The translations under genes and the position numbers were made by a program. Below are positions 53,439-63,010 of a stretch of DNA of 64,000 nt, in pieces. This DNA comes from Niallia sp. NCCP-28 (GTDB lineage Bacteria > Bacillota > Bacilli > Bacillales > Cytobacillaceae): positions 124,001 through 188,000 of the forward strand of contig NZ_BQYJ01000005.1 in assembly GCF_023168165.1 (NCBI RefSeq). The letters run 5' to 3'. The stretch's first letter is position 1. Every line of letters starts with the position of its first letter. Below the pieces are notes generated by a model. The model was not told the DNA's origin. It saw only the letters and a program-made list of their open reading frames with translations, and did no database searches.

Positions 53439-54425
53439 TTATTTACCTAACTTTGCTCTTTCTTTTAATGGGCGCCACCATGCTTCATTATTTAGATACC
53501 ATTCGATTGTTTCGACAATCCCTGTGTCAAAAGTATACTTTGGTTTCCATCCAAGTTCATTCTCAAGCTTTGTTGGATCAATTGCATAACGACGATCATG
53601 GCCTAATCGATCTTGCACATACTTGATTCGTTCTTTTGGCAAGTTAAGTTTCTCAACAATAATTTCGACAATTTCATTATTTGTTCGTTCATTGTGTCCG
53701 CCTACGTTATACACTTCTCCAGATTTTCCTTTATGCAGAACTAAATCAATAGCTGCACAGTGATCCGTTACATGAAGCCAATCGCGAATATTTTTTCCAT
53801 CTCCATAAATCGGCAAGTCTTCTCCATCCATTCCATTTGTAATCATTAATGGAATAAGCTTTTCCGGGAAATGATATGGTCCATAGTTGTTGGAACAACG
53901 TGTAATATTAACGTTCATTCCATATGTTTCGTGATAAGCGCGCACTAGCATATCACTAGATGCCTTGCTTGCAGAGTATGGGCTATTTGGAGCGATTTGG
54001 CTTTCCTCTGTAAAATAGCCGTTTTCTCCTAAGCTTCCGTAGACTTCATCTGTAGATACATGTACGAACTTATCAATCTTATATTCTTTTGCAACGTCTA
54101 AAAGAGCTAACGTTCCTTGTACATTTGTTTCAATAAAAATGCCTGGATCTAAAATGCTTCTATCTACATGAGATTCTGCAGCAAAGTTGACGATCGCATT
54201 GATATCATGCTCTTTAATGAGATGGGCAACTAATTCTCTATTTGTGATGTTACCTTGCACAAAAACATGATTAGGATTATTTTTTAGATCATCTAAATTA
54301 TGAATGTTACCTGCGTATGTTAAAAGATCTAAATTTACTACCTTATAGTCTGCGTATGTATTTAATATATGGCGCACAAAATTGCTTCCAATAAAACCTG
54401 CGCCCCCAGTTACAATAATATTCAT
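53439..54425 (-). CDS. rmlB: dTDP-glucose 4,6-dehydratase
   Basis: RmlB converts dTDP-glucose to dTDP-4-keto-6-deoxyglucose with bound NAD+. The 328-residue protein has the Rossmann motif VTGGAGFIGSNFVRH (residues 5-19), HVSTDEVYGSLG near 122, and the catalytic YSASKASSDML near 150. GGGAGG precedes the ATG. It lies between rmlC and rmlD. Confidence 0.96.
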   Translation of the reverse strand: MNIIVTGGAGFIGSNFVRHILNTYADYKVVNLDLLTYAGNIHNLDDLKNNPNHVFVQGNITNRELVAHLIKEHDINAIVNFAAESHVDRSILDPGIFIETNVQGTLALLDVAKEYKIDKFVHVSTDEVYGSLGENGYFTEESQIAPNSPYSASKASSDMLVRAYHETYGMNVNITRCSNNYGPYHFPEKLIPLMITNGMDGEDLPIYGDGKNIRDWLHVTDHCAAIDLVLHKGKSGEVYNVGGHNERTNNEIVEIIVEKLNLPKERIKYVQDRLGHDRRYAIDPTKLENELGWKPKYTFDTGIVETIEWYLNNEAWWRPLKERAKLGK

Positions 54426-54428
54426 TGT

Positions 54429-54989
54429 TTATTTTTCCTCCCATTCAAAATTATTGTCTGCATTTTTAAGCTGAGGATGTTTTCCATCTTTTTCAGATAA
54501 AATTGGATTAGAAACAGGCCAAGTGATTGCTAAATCCTCATCATCCCAAGCAATTCCTCGATCATGTTCTGGCGAATAAAGTTCATCTACTTTATACAAA
54601 ACATTTACATTTTCCGTAATTGTACAAAAACCATGCGCAAAACCTTTTGGAACCAATAATTGTCGCTTATTATGCTCACTTAAAATATAGCCTTCCCATT
54701 GACCATAGGTTGGAGAACCTTGGCGCATATCTACAACTACATCATAAATAGCTCCTGTTGCCACACGAATTAATTTTGTTTGTGCTTTCGGCGCTAACTG
54801 ATAATGCATGCCGCGAAGCACACCCGCTTCTTTTGATAGAGAATGGTTATCCTGAATAAAGTTCTCTAAAATGCCGTTTTCTTTAAAAACTTTTTCATTG
54901 TAGCTTTCCATAAAAAATCCTCGATGATCACCAAATGCTTTTGGTTCAATTAACTTAACGCCTTTTAATTTACTTTCTATTACATTCAT
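54429..54989 (-). CDS. rmlC: dTDP-4-dehydrorhamnose 3,5-epimerase
   Basis: RmlC epimerises C3 and C5 of the keto-sugar intermediate. The 186-residue cupin has DHRGFFMESYN near residue 21, QDNHSLSKEAGVLRGMHYQ near 45 with the catalytic His, and VPKGFAHGFCTI near 113. AAAGGAG lies before the ATG. It sits between rmlA and rmlB. Confidence 0.95.
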   Translation of the reverse strand: MNVIESKLKGVKLIEPKAFGDHRGFFMESYNEKVFKENGILENFIQDNHSLSKEAGVLRGMHYQLAPKAQTKLIRVATGAIYDVVVDMRQGSPTYGQWEGYILSEHNKRQLLVPKGFAHGFCTITENVNVLYKVDELYSPEHDRGIAWDDEDLAITWPVSNPILSEKDGKHPQLKNADNNFEWEEK

Positions 54990-54991
54990 TC

Positions 54992-55879
54992 TTATTCTCC
55001 TTTCTCTTCCTTATCTTGTGCAATTAAACGAAGCAAATATTGCCCATATTCATTTTTCTTTAATGGTTCTGCCAGCTTTTTCACTTGATCTGCACTAATA
55101 TATCCCATACGATATGCAACTTCTTCTAAACATGCAATCTTTAGTCTTTGTCTTTTTTCTACTGTTTCAATAAAGGTAGATGCTTCTAATAATGTTTCAT
55201 GTGTTCCTGTATCCAACCATGCATATCCACGACCCATTATTTCTACTTCTAAATCCCCACTTGCTAAATACAAGCTATTTAAATCGGAAATTTCCAACTC
55301 ACCACGCGGAGATGGCTTTATGCTTTTCGCAAACTCAACTACACGATTATCATAAAAATACAATCCAGTTACAGCATAGTTGCTTTTTGGTTTTTCCGGT
55401 TTTTCCTCAATAGATATAGCCTTCATATTCTCATCAAATTCAACCACACCAAAGCGCTCAGGATCATGAACATGATAACCAAAAACAGTTGCCCCTTTTG
55501 CTTTCGAAGCAGCACGCTGCAGCATTTCTGATAAGCCTTGCCCATAATAAATATTGTCGCCTAAAATAAGTGCAACAGAGTCATTTCCAATAAATTTTTC
55601 ACCAATAATAAACGCTTGTGCAAGCCCTTCTGGTTTTACTTGAACCGCATAGGAAAGCTTAATTCCAAGATCGCTTCCATCCCCTAATAGCTGCTCAAAA
55701 CGATGGGTATCTTCAGGAGTAGAAATAATCAATATTTCCTTAATGCCACTAAGCATTAGAATAGATAAAGGATAATAAATCATTGGTTTATCATAAATTG
55801 GCAGCATTTGTTTAGAAATAGCTCTTGTCAAAGGATAAAGACGGGTGCCGCTTCCGCCTGCAAGTATGATGCCTTTCAT
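54992..55879 (-). CDS. rmlA: Glucose-1-phosphate thymidylyltransferase
   Basis: RmlA activates glucose-1-phosphate with dTTP, the first step to dTDP-rhamnose. The 295-residue nucleotidyltransferase shows [20 protein letters not shown] (residues 4-23), [12 protein letters not shown] near 106 with the metal Asp, and [19 protein letters not shown] near 148. GGAGG precedes the ATG. It is 37 nt downstream of a small SH3-like gene. Confidence 0.96.
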   Translation of the reverse strand: MKGIILAGGSGTRLYPLTRAISKQMLPIYDKPMIYYPLSILMLSGIKEILIISTPEDTHRFEQLLGDGSDLGIKLSYAVQVKPEGLAQAFIIGEKFIGNDSVALILGDNIYYGQGLSEMLQRAASKAKGATVFGYHVHDPERFGVVEFDENMKAISIEEKPEKPKSNYAVTGLYFYDNRVVEFAKSIKPSPRGELEISDLNSLYLASGDLEVEIMGRGYAWLDTGTHETLLEASTFIETVEKRQRLKIACLEEVAYRMGYISADQVKKLAEPLKKNEYGQYLLRLIAQDKEEKGE

Positions 55880-55916
55880 TGGTCAGCCTCCATTTTCTAT
55901 TAGAAAATTAATATAA

Positions 55917-56114
55917 CTACTTAACATCCTTTTTCTGAATGAATTCTGTATTCATTATCCCGTCGTAATCTACTGGTCTTAATTCATACCAGCCTTCTAC
56001 ACTTGGATATACAGTTAATTCATGTTCCCCTTCTCCATAATGATTCACTTGTATAGCATTAGTAGAAGGTCTAGCATATGTGGTTACATTTTCTTTCGTT
56101 TTTACTTTTTTCAT
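55917..56114 (-). CDS. Small SH3-like protein, 65 aa (copy 1)
   Basis: The 65-residue protein has the pattern of a compact beta domain (YARPSTNA, HELTVYPSVEGWYELRP, NTEFIQKKDVK), reminiscent of bacterial SH3b domains, with no signal peptide. A paralogue lies at 63644 and shares T-Y-x-RPSxNA, ELxVYxSxxxWYE and EFIQKKD. It sits between a glycosyltransferase and rmlA in the same operon. The function is unknown; a link to surface-polysaccharide assembly is inferred from context only. Confidence 0.6.
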   Translation of the reverse strand: MKKVKTKENVTTYARPSTNAIQVNHYGEGEHELTVYPSVEGWYELRPVDYDGIMNTEFIQKKDVK

Positions 56115-56129
56115 ACAAGCACATCCATT

Positions 56130-57650
56130 CTAATTTTCATTATCCAATTTGACCTCTAATGAGATATTATTATGTGGTTTTGTGTAATATGGGAGAATTT
56201 TATAATCTACCCCAAAGGATTGGATTGGATATCTTATTTCATGTTCTTTTAAATGAGGTGCTCTTGTTGAACCTATTCTCCTTCTTTTTGCATAGCCATT
56301 AATAGAAGCTTCCACAAATAGATCCCATGGTCCCAGTAGCTTTTCATCAAACAAGATTTTTTGATACTCCATAACAAAAGTAAACATATTGCATGAAGAA
56401 GGCAGCTGATTTACATGCACTACTTCTAAGCCTGTTTTTCTATGAACTAAAATAAGCTTGTAAGTAATGTCAAGATTAATGAGCAATTTTTGTGTAAACT
56501 GTCCTTTAATAGTGAGTGTACGTTTATCAAACTCCATATCATTTATATACACATTTGAGGTATTTAAATGATTCACAACGTATTCCTCATTATAGGAAAC
56601 ACCTTTTGTATAGTTTTGGAAGCGAGCATAAATAAACCCATCTTCTACTCTTGTAATATCATTTGCTGATATTTGATTCATCTGATCATGAACTGCCAAT
56701 AATTTATCAATATTATTCTCTTTTGCAACAGTAACAATATATTGGAAGCGAGTATGCAATGCTGGAATTATTTCATCTTCTACATGGTTATCAATAAAAC
56801 TTTTTGTCTCATTTAGCCAATCTATCTTTTGCTCCTTTGTTAATAGGCCAGATAATAGATGTCCTTTTAACCTGCTGGCATGCAAAAATCTATTTAAGAA
56901 GGCAACCTTCAATTCACGTTTATATAAGTCATTTAATTCACTTGCTTCTAAGAATTCCATTATGCGATTAAAGGAAAAGAAAAATTCTTCAGCAGGAAAG
57001 TATTTAAGACTCAAGTTTTCATTCCCGCGAGCTACCACAAAATAATAATCATAGTCAGCTAATACTGTGATTACTTTGGCATTAATATAGCATTGCATAA
57101 CAAATAATTGGTCCTCGCCAACAACCGCTTTTGGATGAAATCTAAAACCATTTTCTCGTATAAAAGCTAAATTGAACATTTTATGCGGAGCTAATGAGAA
57201 AACCAAATTATCTTCTATAATATCTGCATTTAATCTATTTCCCTTTTTAAACATAGATTGCGGAACATTTCTTCCATTTACACCAACATATTTGCCATAA
57301 ATGACCTCTGAAGAATTCTCCTGTGCAGCATTATAAAGACGTTCTAACGCTTCCTCACCAAGGAAATCATCATTATCCAAAAACATAATATATTCTCCTC
57401 TTGCCGCTTCAATTGCGTCATTACGAGGTATCATTGGCCCTCCAGAGTTCTCCTCCCGATCGATTAAAATTAAATTGTCCATTTTTTGGCTGTATTCTTC
57501 AATCACCTCTTTGCTTCTATCCGTTGATCGATCATTGACACAAATAACTTCAAATTCAGAAGAATCCATCGTTTGATTCAACAAAGAATCGAGTGTTACA
57601 TTCAAATGTCTTGCAGCATTATAAATAGGAATTGCTATTGTGATTTTCAA
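56130..57650 (-). CDS. Family 2 glycosyltransferase with C-terminal extension
   Basis: The 506-residue protein starts with a GT-A domain (ITIAIPIYNAARHLNVTLDSLL, CVNDRSTDRSKEVIEEY, and the DxD-like FLDNDDF near residue 95). After about residue 230 a helical part and a beta-rich C-terminal domain of unknown type follow, as in teichoic-acid/spore polysaccharide GT2 enzymes. The start is TTG 57650 with GGAGGT upstream. It heads the rhamnose operon, so it may transfer rhamnose; that is inference. Confidence 0.82.
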   Translation of the reverse strand: MKITIAIPIYNAARHLNVTLDSLLNQTMDSSEFEVICVNDRSTDRSKEVIEEYSQKMDNLILIDREENSGGPMIPRNDAIEAARGEYIMFLDNDDFLGEEALERLYNAAQENSSEVIYGKYVGVNGRNVPQSMFKKGNRLNADIIEDNLVFSLAPHKMFNLAFIRENGFRFHPKAVVGEDQLFVMQCYINAKVITVLADYDYYFVVARGNENLSLKYFPAEEFFFSFNRIMEFLEASELNDLYKRELKVAFLNRFLHASRLKGHLLSGLLTKEQKIDWLNETKSFIDNHVEDEIIPALHTRFQYIVTVAKENNIDKLLAVHDQMNQISANDITRVEDGFIYARFQNYTKGVSYNEEYVVNHLNTSNVYINDMEFDKRTLTIKGQFTQKLLINLDITYKLILVHRKTGLEVVHVNQLPSSCNMFTFVMEYQKILFDEKLLGPWDLFVEASINGYAKRRRIGSTRAPHLKEHEIRYPIQSFGVDYKILPYYTKPHNNISLEVKLDNEN

Positions 57651-57754
57651 TCTTTTTATACCTCCGTATATAAAGGAATTTATATAAAATATTACATTTT
57701 CTACTTTAATTTTCCATATATCATCATACCATAATTACTTAAATTTTAGCCTGT

Positions 57755-57886
57755 TCAACCATAAAAGTATTTTCTATATGCCTTTATAATCCCCTGAAAA
57801 TTAAGAGAAACAACATAATTTTCTAATAACTTATAAAGTTTATTCCTATTTCCTTTTACAAACAAGTATTTTTTGATGAATTTCAT
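57755..57886 (-). pseudogene. Possible relic of a second glycosyltransferase C-terminus
   Basis: An open frame that extends upstream without a start reads DIGKKLQMKFIKKYLFVKGN, then a run ending IIKAYRKYFYG and a stop. It has a basic, helical character like the end of polysaccharide glycosyltransferases. It has no ribosome binding site and lies just upstream of the GT2 gene. The identity is uncertain. Confidence 0.25.
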
Positions 57887-57961
57887 TTGAAGTTTTTTAC
57901 CGATATCTTTTTTATAGTAGCTTACATAAATTGTTTATATATTAGTGTTATCTATTCAAAA

Positions 57962-58048
57962 TTAATAATGCTGTTTTATTAACTGCTCAAACGCCTTTTT
58001 ATTGCCCTTTATTGCCTTTTTCACAAGAGTCTCTTGCTTATTTTTCAC
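57962..58048 (-). pseudogene. Truncated ECF sigma factor, N-terminal 28 residues
   Basis: AAGGAGGT before a GTG at 58048 opens a frame of 28 codons containing LVKKAIKGNKKAFEQLIKQ and then HY followed by TAA. This is the start of sigma region 2 of ECF factors (compare ARKAIAGEEEAFLAIMHAYK in the intact gene at 39780). No continuation is found in other frames downstream. It may be a gene cut by deletion, or a stray short peptide. Confidence 0.5.
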
Positions 58049-58116
58049 TGTTTACCTCCTCCTTCCTTTATTAGTGCCAAGGACTGTCAAAAAAGTTTCA
58101 GCTTAAATAAAAATAT

Positions 58117-58150
58117 AAAAAGGCTGCCACAATCGTGACAACCTTTTTTG
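58117..58150 (-). terminator. Terminator of the liv operon
   Basis: AAAAAGGCTGCCAC and GTGACAACCTTTTTT form a stem with a T-tail at the livF stop. Confidence 0.85.
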
Positions 58151-58151
58151 T

Positions 58152-58859
58152 TTAATGTCCACCCAGATATGCAAGTTTCAGTTCTTCGCTCGCTTGAAGC
58201 TCTTTTGCTGTTCCTGACAGCACTACTCGACCTGTTTCAATGACATATGCTCTATCTGCAATTGATAGAGCCATATTGGCATTTTGTTCCACAAGCAAAA
58301 TGGTGGTTCCATTTTTATTGATCTCTTGTATTACTTGAAAAATTGTCTTTACAAATAACGGAGCAAGTCCCATGGATGGTTCGTCTAATAATAGAAGTTT
58401 TGGTCTAGCCATAATAGCGCGCCCCATTGCTAACATCTGCTGTTCTCCCCCTGATAGAGTGCCAGATGCCTGCTTTTTCCGCTCTGATAATCTTGGGAAT
58501 ATCTTATACACTCTCTCTAAATCTGTGCGAATTTCTGCAGTATCTTTTCGCAAATAAGCACCCAATTCTAGATTTTCTTCTACAGTCATATTAGCAAATA
58601 CTCTTCTGCCCTCTGGAACATGAGAAATGCCTGCCTTTACAATAGTCTGTGCTGCTTTTCCCGAAATGGATTTGCCTAAATACGTAATAGAACCTTTCTT
58701 TGGCTTTAAAAGTCCAGATAAAGTTTTTAGCAGTGTACTTTTCCCTGCACCATTAGCACCGATCAATGTAACAATTTCTCCTTCATTTACTTCTAATGTT
58801 ACACCCTTTAATGCTTGGATATTGCCATAATAGACATTAATATCTTCCACTTTCAGCAT
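58152..58859 (-). CDS. livF: Branched-chain amino acid ABC transporter ATPase LivF
   Basis: The 235-residue ATPase has Walker A GANGAGKST near residue 34, the LivF-type HVPEGRRVFANMTVEENL near 88, signature LSGGEQQMLAMGRAIM near 134 and LLLDEPSMGLAP. With LivG it energises import of leucine, isoleucine, valine or related amino acids. Its ATG overlaps the livG stop (TAATG). It is the last gene of livKHMGF. Confidence 0.92.
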   Translation of the reverse strand: MLKVEDINVYYGNIQALKGVTLEVNEGEIVTLIGANGAGKSTLLKTLSGLLKPKKGSITYLGKSISGKAAQTIVKAGISHVPEGRRVFANMTVEENLELGAYLRKDTAEIRTDLERVYKIFPRLSERKKQASGTLSGGEQQMLAMGRAIMARPKLLLLDEPSMGLAPLFVKTIFQVIQEINKNGTTILLVEQNANMALSIADRAYVIETGRVVLSGTAKELQASEELKLAYLGGH

Positions 58860-59638
58860 TATTCTGCTACCTCCTCTCCTAAATATGCTTCAATTACTTT
58901 TGGATGGTTGCGGATAACATCAGGAGTTCCTTCTGCTATCAACTGCCCATGGTCTAATACATAGATTCTTTCACAAATTCCCATAACAAGGGGCATATCA
59001 TGTTCAATTAATAGAATCGTTAAATTAAATTGTCTGCGGATAAATGCTATTAATTCCATTAATTCATGCGTTTCCTGTGGATTCATCCCGGCTGCAGGTT
59101 CATCTAATAAAAGCAGCTTCGGACCAGCGGCAAGGGCTCTTGCTATTTCTAAACGGCGCTGTTGCCCATATGGCAAGTTTTTTGCTTTTTCATCTTTATA
59201 TTTATCTAACTGAAATATTTTCAAAAATTCTAGGGACTTTTCTTCCATTTCCTTTTCCCCAGAAAAATGGGATGGCAGGCGCAAGATACTGCTTAAAATC
59301 GAGTGTTTCGCTAATGAATGATAGGCGACCTTTACATTATCCAAGACAGATAATTCGTTAAACAAACGAATATTTTGGAATGTTCTGCTTATTCCTCTTC
59401 TCGTTACTTGATACGGTTTTAACCCATTTAAACGCTTGCCGTCAAAAGTGATATCTCCTTCTGTCGGAGTATAAACACCTGTTAATAAGTTGAAAGTAGT
59501 TGTTTTTCCCGCACCATTTGGACCAATCAATCCGATTAACTCGCCTTGATGCAGTTCCATATTTATTTCGGAAACGGCTTTTAATCCGCCAAATGAAATA
59601 CCGGCTTTGTTCACTTGTAAAAGAGGACTATTTGTCAT
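58859..59638 (-). CDS. livG: Branched-chain amino acid ABC transporter ATPase LivG
   Basis: The 259-residue ATPase has Walker A GPNGAGKTT near residue 40, the Liv-type TRRGISRTFQNIRLF near 85, the signature region LPYGQQRRLEIARAL near 158 and LLLDEPAAGMNPQE near 178. The LPYG signature variant is normal for LivG. It overlaps the livM end by 11 nt; AGGAGG precedes its ATG. Confidence 0.92.
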   Translation of the reverse strand: MTNSPLLQVNKAGISFGGLKAVSEINMELHQGELIGLIGPNGAGKTTTFNLLTGVYTPTEGDITFDGKRLNGLKPYQVTRRGISRTFQNIRLFNELSVLDNVKVAYHSLAKHSILSSILRLPSHFSGEKEMEEKSLEFLKIFQLDKYKDEKAKNLPYGQQRRLEIARALAAGPKLLLLDEPAAGMNPQETHELMELIAFIRRQFNLTILLIEHDMPLVMGICERIYVLDHGQLIAEGTPDVIRNHPKVIEAYLGEEVAE

Positions 59639-60566
59639 GATTATTGCCTCCTTTCCGTCTAAATAAATCTGTTATTTCCTTTGTTCCCATTAATCCTTTT
59701 GGACGATATAACATCACGATTACTAGCACTAAGCTGTAAATAATCATTCTTGTTTCTGGATAATCCTGCAAATAAGTTGAAATTATCGTTAAAAATACAG
59801 CAGCAATAACAGAGCCCGAGATGCTTCCTAATCCTCCTAATACCACATAGATCAAAATATCAAATGATTTTAGGAATCCAAAGTTTGTTGGCTGGATAAT
59901 ATAGAAATTATGCGCCTGCAATGCACCTGCAACTCCTGCAAAAAAAGAACCTAGTGCAAATGCCGCTACTTTATAATAAGTGGTGTTAATTCCCATTGCA
60001 TCTGCCGCGATTTCATTTTCTCTTATAGAAATCGCAGCTCGTCCATGTCGAGAATTCGTAAAATTGACAATAACAAGAATCGTAATAAATAAGCATACAA
60101 AAGCCCAAGTCCAAGTTGTTAGGCGGGACACCTGCATTCCTGCTGCGCCGCCGACATAGTCAATATTTAAAAAGATAATACGAATAATTTCAGCAAATCC
60201 TAGTGTCGCAATAGCAAGATAATCCCCGCGCAAACGCAATGTTGGAATTCCAACTAAAAGCCCTGCTAATGCTGCAACAATTCCTGCAGCTAAAATAGCG
60301 ACAAAAAATGGCAGCTCTAGCTTCATTGTCACAATTGCAGATATATAAGCTCCTACTGCCAAAAAACCTGCATGTCCAATGGAAAACTGCCCTGTTATCC
60401 CAATAACTAAATGAAGACTAACAGCAAGCATAATGTTAATAGCCATCAAAATAATCATATTGCTATATAAATCATCAATAATTCCTGTATTCATTAAAAA
60501 TTGAATCACGCCAAAGATAAGGGCAGAGAGAACTAAAAATACCCAAAAACTTTTAGACTTTTTCAT
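59628..60566 (-). CDS. livM: Branched-chain amino acid ABC transporter permease LivM
   Basis: The 312-residue permease has eight to nine hydrophobic segments and the LivM blocks VIGITGQFSIGHAGFLAVGAY near residue 55 and RGDYLAIATLGFAEIIRI near 115. GRAAISIRENEIAADAMGIN near 175 is the ATPase-coupling loop. It lies 11 nt downstream of livH. Confidence 0.92.
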   Translation of the reverse strand: MKKSKSFWVFLVLSALIFGVIQFLMNTGIIDDLYSNMIILMAINIMLAVSLHLVIGITGQFSIGHAGFLAVGAYISAIVTMKLELPFFVAILAAGIVAALAGLLVGIPTLRLRGDYLAIATLGFAEIIRIIFLNIDYVGGAAGMQVSRLTTWTWAFVCLFITILVIVNFTNSRHGRAAISIRENEIAADAMGINTTYYKVAAFALGSFFAGVAGALQAHNFYIIQPTNFGFLKSFDILIYVVLGGLGSISGSVIAAVFLTIISTYLQDYPETRMIIYSLVLVIVMLYRPKGLMGTKEITDLFRRKGGNNHDK

Positions 60567-60577
60567 GATCTCTTCAC

Positions 60578-61453
60578 CTACACTTTCTCTTTTGTATTCT
60601 TACCAAATATACCAGCAGGTTTGAAGATAAGAATTAAAATTAGAATAATAAATGCCGCAGCATCACGCCATAAAGAATAACCCATTGCACTTACAACTGT
60701 TTCCACAACACCAAGCAATAATCCGCCTACCATTGCTCCAGGAATAATTCCAATTCCCCCCAATACAGCAGCAACAAAGGCTTTTAATCCTGGAATAACC
60801 CCCATTAATGGCTCAATTTTTGTATAATATGCACCAAATATAACGCCTGCTGCACCTGCTAAGGCTGACCCAATTGCAAATGTAGCAGAAATAGTGCGAT
60901 CAACATTAATACCCATTAATCTTGCTGCATCCATATCGTGAGAAACAGCTCTCATTGCTTTTCCTGTTTTTGTTTTGTGTACGATAAATTGCAAGATCAG
61001 CATTAATCCTATAGAAACGCCTAAGATCAACAATGATTTGCTGCTGATTTGGGCTCCAAATACATCAAATGTTTTTGTCGGCAGTACACTTGGATATGTT
61101 TCAAGCTGCGCTCCGCGAATATAAATAACCCCATATTCAATAAGTAGAGAAACTCCTATTGCTGTAATAAGTGCTGCAATCCTTGTTGCGTTGCGCAATC
61201 TTTTATAAGCAATCCGTTCAATTAATACACCAAACAAAGCACAAGCTGCCATCGATATAATAAGTGCCGGGAAAAAACCTAATCCCCATCCAGTAATAGC
61301 ATAAAAACCAATAAATGCCCCCACCATAAATACATCGCCATGAGCAAAATTAATTAATTTTATAATTCCGTAAACCATTGTATATCCCAATGCGATAAGT
61401 GCATAAATGCTTCCCAATGATATACCATTCACCAGCTGCTGTAGCCACTCCAT
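60578..61453 (-). CDS. livH: Branched-chain amino acid ABC transporter permease LivH
   Basis: The 291-residue permease has about eight helices. Family blocks are LVNGISLGSIYALIALGYTMVYG at the start, INFAHGDVFMVGAF near residue 33 and GKAMRAVSHDMDAARLMGIN near 165. I prefer ATG 61453, with AAAGGAG 8 nt upstream, over an upstream GTG inside that site. A 227-nt gap with a hairpin separates it from livK. Confidence 0.9.
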   Translation of the reverse strand: MEWLQQLVNGISLGSIYALIALGYTMVYGIIKLINFAHGDVFMVGAFIGFYAITGWGLGFFPALIISMAACALFGVLIERIAYKRLRNATRIAALITAIGVSLLIEYGVIYIRGAQLETYPSVLPTKTFDVFGAQISSKSLLILGVSIGLMLILQFIVHKTKTGKAMRAVSHDMDAARLMGINVDRTISATFAIGSALAGAAGVIFGAYYTKIEPLMGVIPGLKAFVAAVLGGIGIIPGAMVGGLLLGVVETVVSAMGYSLWRDAAAFIILILILIFKPAGIFGKNTKEKV

Positions 61454-61529
61454 TTTATTCACTCCTTTTTAGCTAAAACGCAAGATTTTTTTGTGCAGGA
61501 AGCAAATAATACTTCTTTATACAAAACTT

Positions 61530-61552
61530 CCATCAGCTTTTTATGCTGATGG
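61530..61552 (-). terminator. Intercistronic hairpin between livK and livH
   Basis: CCATCAGC-N7-GCTGATGG is a perfect 8-bp stem in the livK-livH gap, followed on the minus strand by a short T-rich tail. It probably is a partial terminator or 3'-protecting hairpin that raises binding-protein levels over the permease. Confidence 0.65.
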
Positions 61553-61680
61553 CTAATTGAAAGACGTATAAAATGCTACTTCCTTTCATTGCATAAAAAA
61601 GTAAATCCATTCCATTTATCTGTTCAAATGGAAAATAGGGAGGACAATCCCCCCCATTTTTCTTTCTCTTTAATTTCTAT

Positions 61681-62853
61681 TTAAGGATTAACTTTTGTTT
61701 TAAATACTTGTTGTCCGTCTTTGTATTCTAGAACTGTTGCTGATTTAATTGGGTTATGATTTTTATCAATTGAAACAACCCCTGTGATTAAAGCTAAATC
61801 TTTTGTTTCAGCTAAAGCATTTTTGATTTTTTCTGAATCTGTGCTGTCAGCTCTTTCAATAGCATCTTTCAGCAAGTAAACAGAATCATATCCTAAAGCA
61901 TTAAATGCATCTGGATTTTTATCTTTGTTTTCTTTTTTATATGCTGTTACAAACTTTTGAATTTTTTCATCTGGATCTTGAGATGAATAATGATTTGTAA
62001 TGTACGTGTTATTTAATGCATCTTTGCCAGCAAGATCTACTAGTTTAGGAGAATCCCAACCGTCTGCTCCCATGAATGGAACAGTAATGCCCATTTCACG
62101 AGCTTGTTTAATAATTAAGCCAACTTCTTCATAGTAGCCTGGGATAAAAATAAAGTCAGGTTTTTTTGCTTTAATGCGTGTTAATGTAGAGCTAAAGTCA
62201 GTATCTTTTGCTACATATGCTTCTTCAGAAACAATGGAACCGCCATTTTCTTTAAATGTTTCTTTAAAAGACGCTGCTAACCCTTTTGCATAATCACTTG
62301 CGCTATCCGCAAAAATTGCTGCTTTTTTAATTTTCAAATCATTTGTAGCAAAGTTTGCTGCAACTGTCCCTTGGAACGGATCAATAAAAGATGTGCGGAA
62401 TGCATAATCATTAACAGATCCATCATCATTTACCGTAACGTTTGGCGCAGTGCCTGACGGCGTCAATAAAACAGTCTTTTTATCATTAGCAATTTGAACT
62501 TGTGCAACTGTATCACCGCTTGTTGCAGCACCGATAATTGCTGTTACTTTATCTTGTGTAATTAGTTTAAGAGCAGCGTTTGTTGCTTCTGTTAAATCTG
62601 ATTTATTGTCAACTTTTACTGTTTCAACTTTTTTGCCGTCAATCCCGCCATCTTTATTGATTTCAGCTACAGCTAAATCAATGCCGGATTCAAGAGATTG
62701 TCCATATGAAGCAACTGCTCCTGATAACTCTAGATTTACCCCTAATTTAATTGCATCCTCGTCTGAAGACTTAGAACCTCCAGCACTACAGCCCGAAAGG
62801 ATACCTGCTGCCAATGTAGTAGTCATTAATAGCACTTTTAACTTTTTATTCAT
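61681..62853 (-). CDS. livK: Branched-chain amino acid ABC transporter binding lipoprotein LivK/LivJ
   Basis: The 390-residue protein begins with a lipoprotein signal (lipobox LSGC near residue 22) and has the type 1 periplasmic-binding fold of Leu/Ile/Val-binding proteins: IKLGVNLELSGAVASYGQS near the mature start, IIGAATSGDTVAQ near 105, FIFIPGYYEEVGLIIKQAREMG near 235. It is the first gene of the liv operon. AAGGGG lies before the ATG. A CodY-like site lies upstream. Confidence 0.93.
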   Translation of the reverse strand: MNKKLKVLLMTTTLAAGILSGCSAGGSKSSDEDAIKLGVNLELSGAVASYGQSLESGIDLAVAEINKDGGIDGKKVETVKVDNKSDLTEATNAALKLITQDKVTAIIGAATSGDTVAQVQIANDKKTVLLTPSGTAPNVTVNDDGSVNDYAFRTSFIDPFQGTVAANFATNDLKIKKAAIFADSASDYAKGLAASFKETFKENGGSIVSEEAYVAKDTDFSSTLTRIKAKKPDFIFIPGYYEEVGLIIKQAREMGITVPFMGADGWDSPKLVDLAGKDALNNTYITNHYSSQDPDEKIQKFVTAYKKENKDKNPDAFNALGYDSVYLLKDAIERADSTDSEKIKNALAETKDLALITGVVSIDKNHNPIKSATVLEYKDGQQVFKTKVNP

Positions 62854-62995
62854 GTTAAGTTCCCCTTTTTCTATATTTTTAAGTATTCCGAAAATACAAA
62901 AACTTCAGAACACAGAGTGTATAATTTTTTCAAACACAATTGCTATTTTAGTACAAAGTTTTTAGTTTTGTCTAGTCCAATTTTTTACTAATCTA

Positions 62996-63010
62996 ACTAA
63001 TCTGAAAATT
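62996..63010. promoter_or_regulatory. CodY-like box upstream of livK
   Basis: ACTAATCTGAAAATT matches the CodY motif AATTTTCWGAAAATT at 12 of 15 positions. It is about 145 nt before the livK start. CodY, the branched-chain amino acid sensor, commonly represses such importers. The rest of 62854-63460 is very AT-rich; two similar words (CTTGTAGATTTT near 63339 and TTTGTAGATTTT near 63431) recur. Confidence 0.4.
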
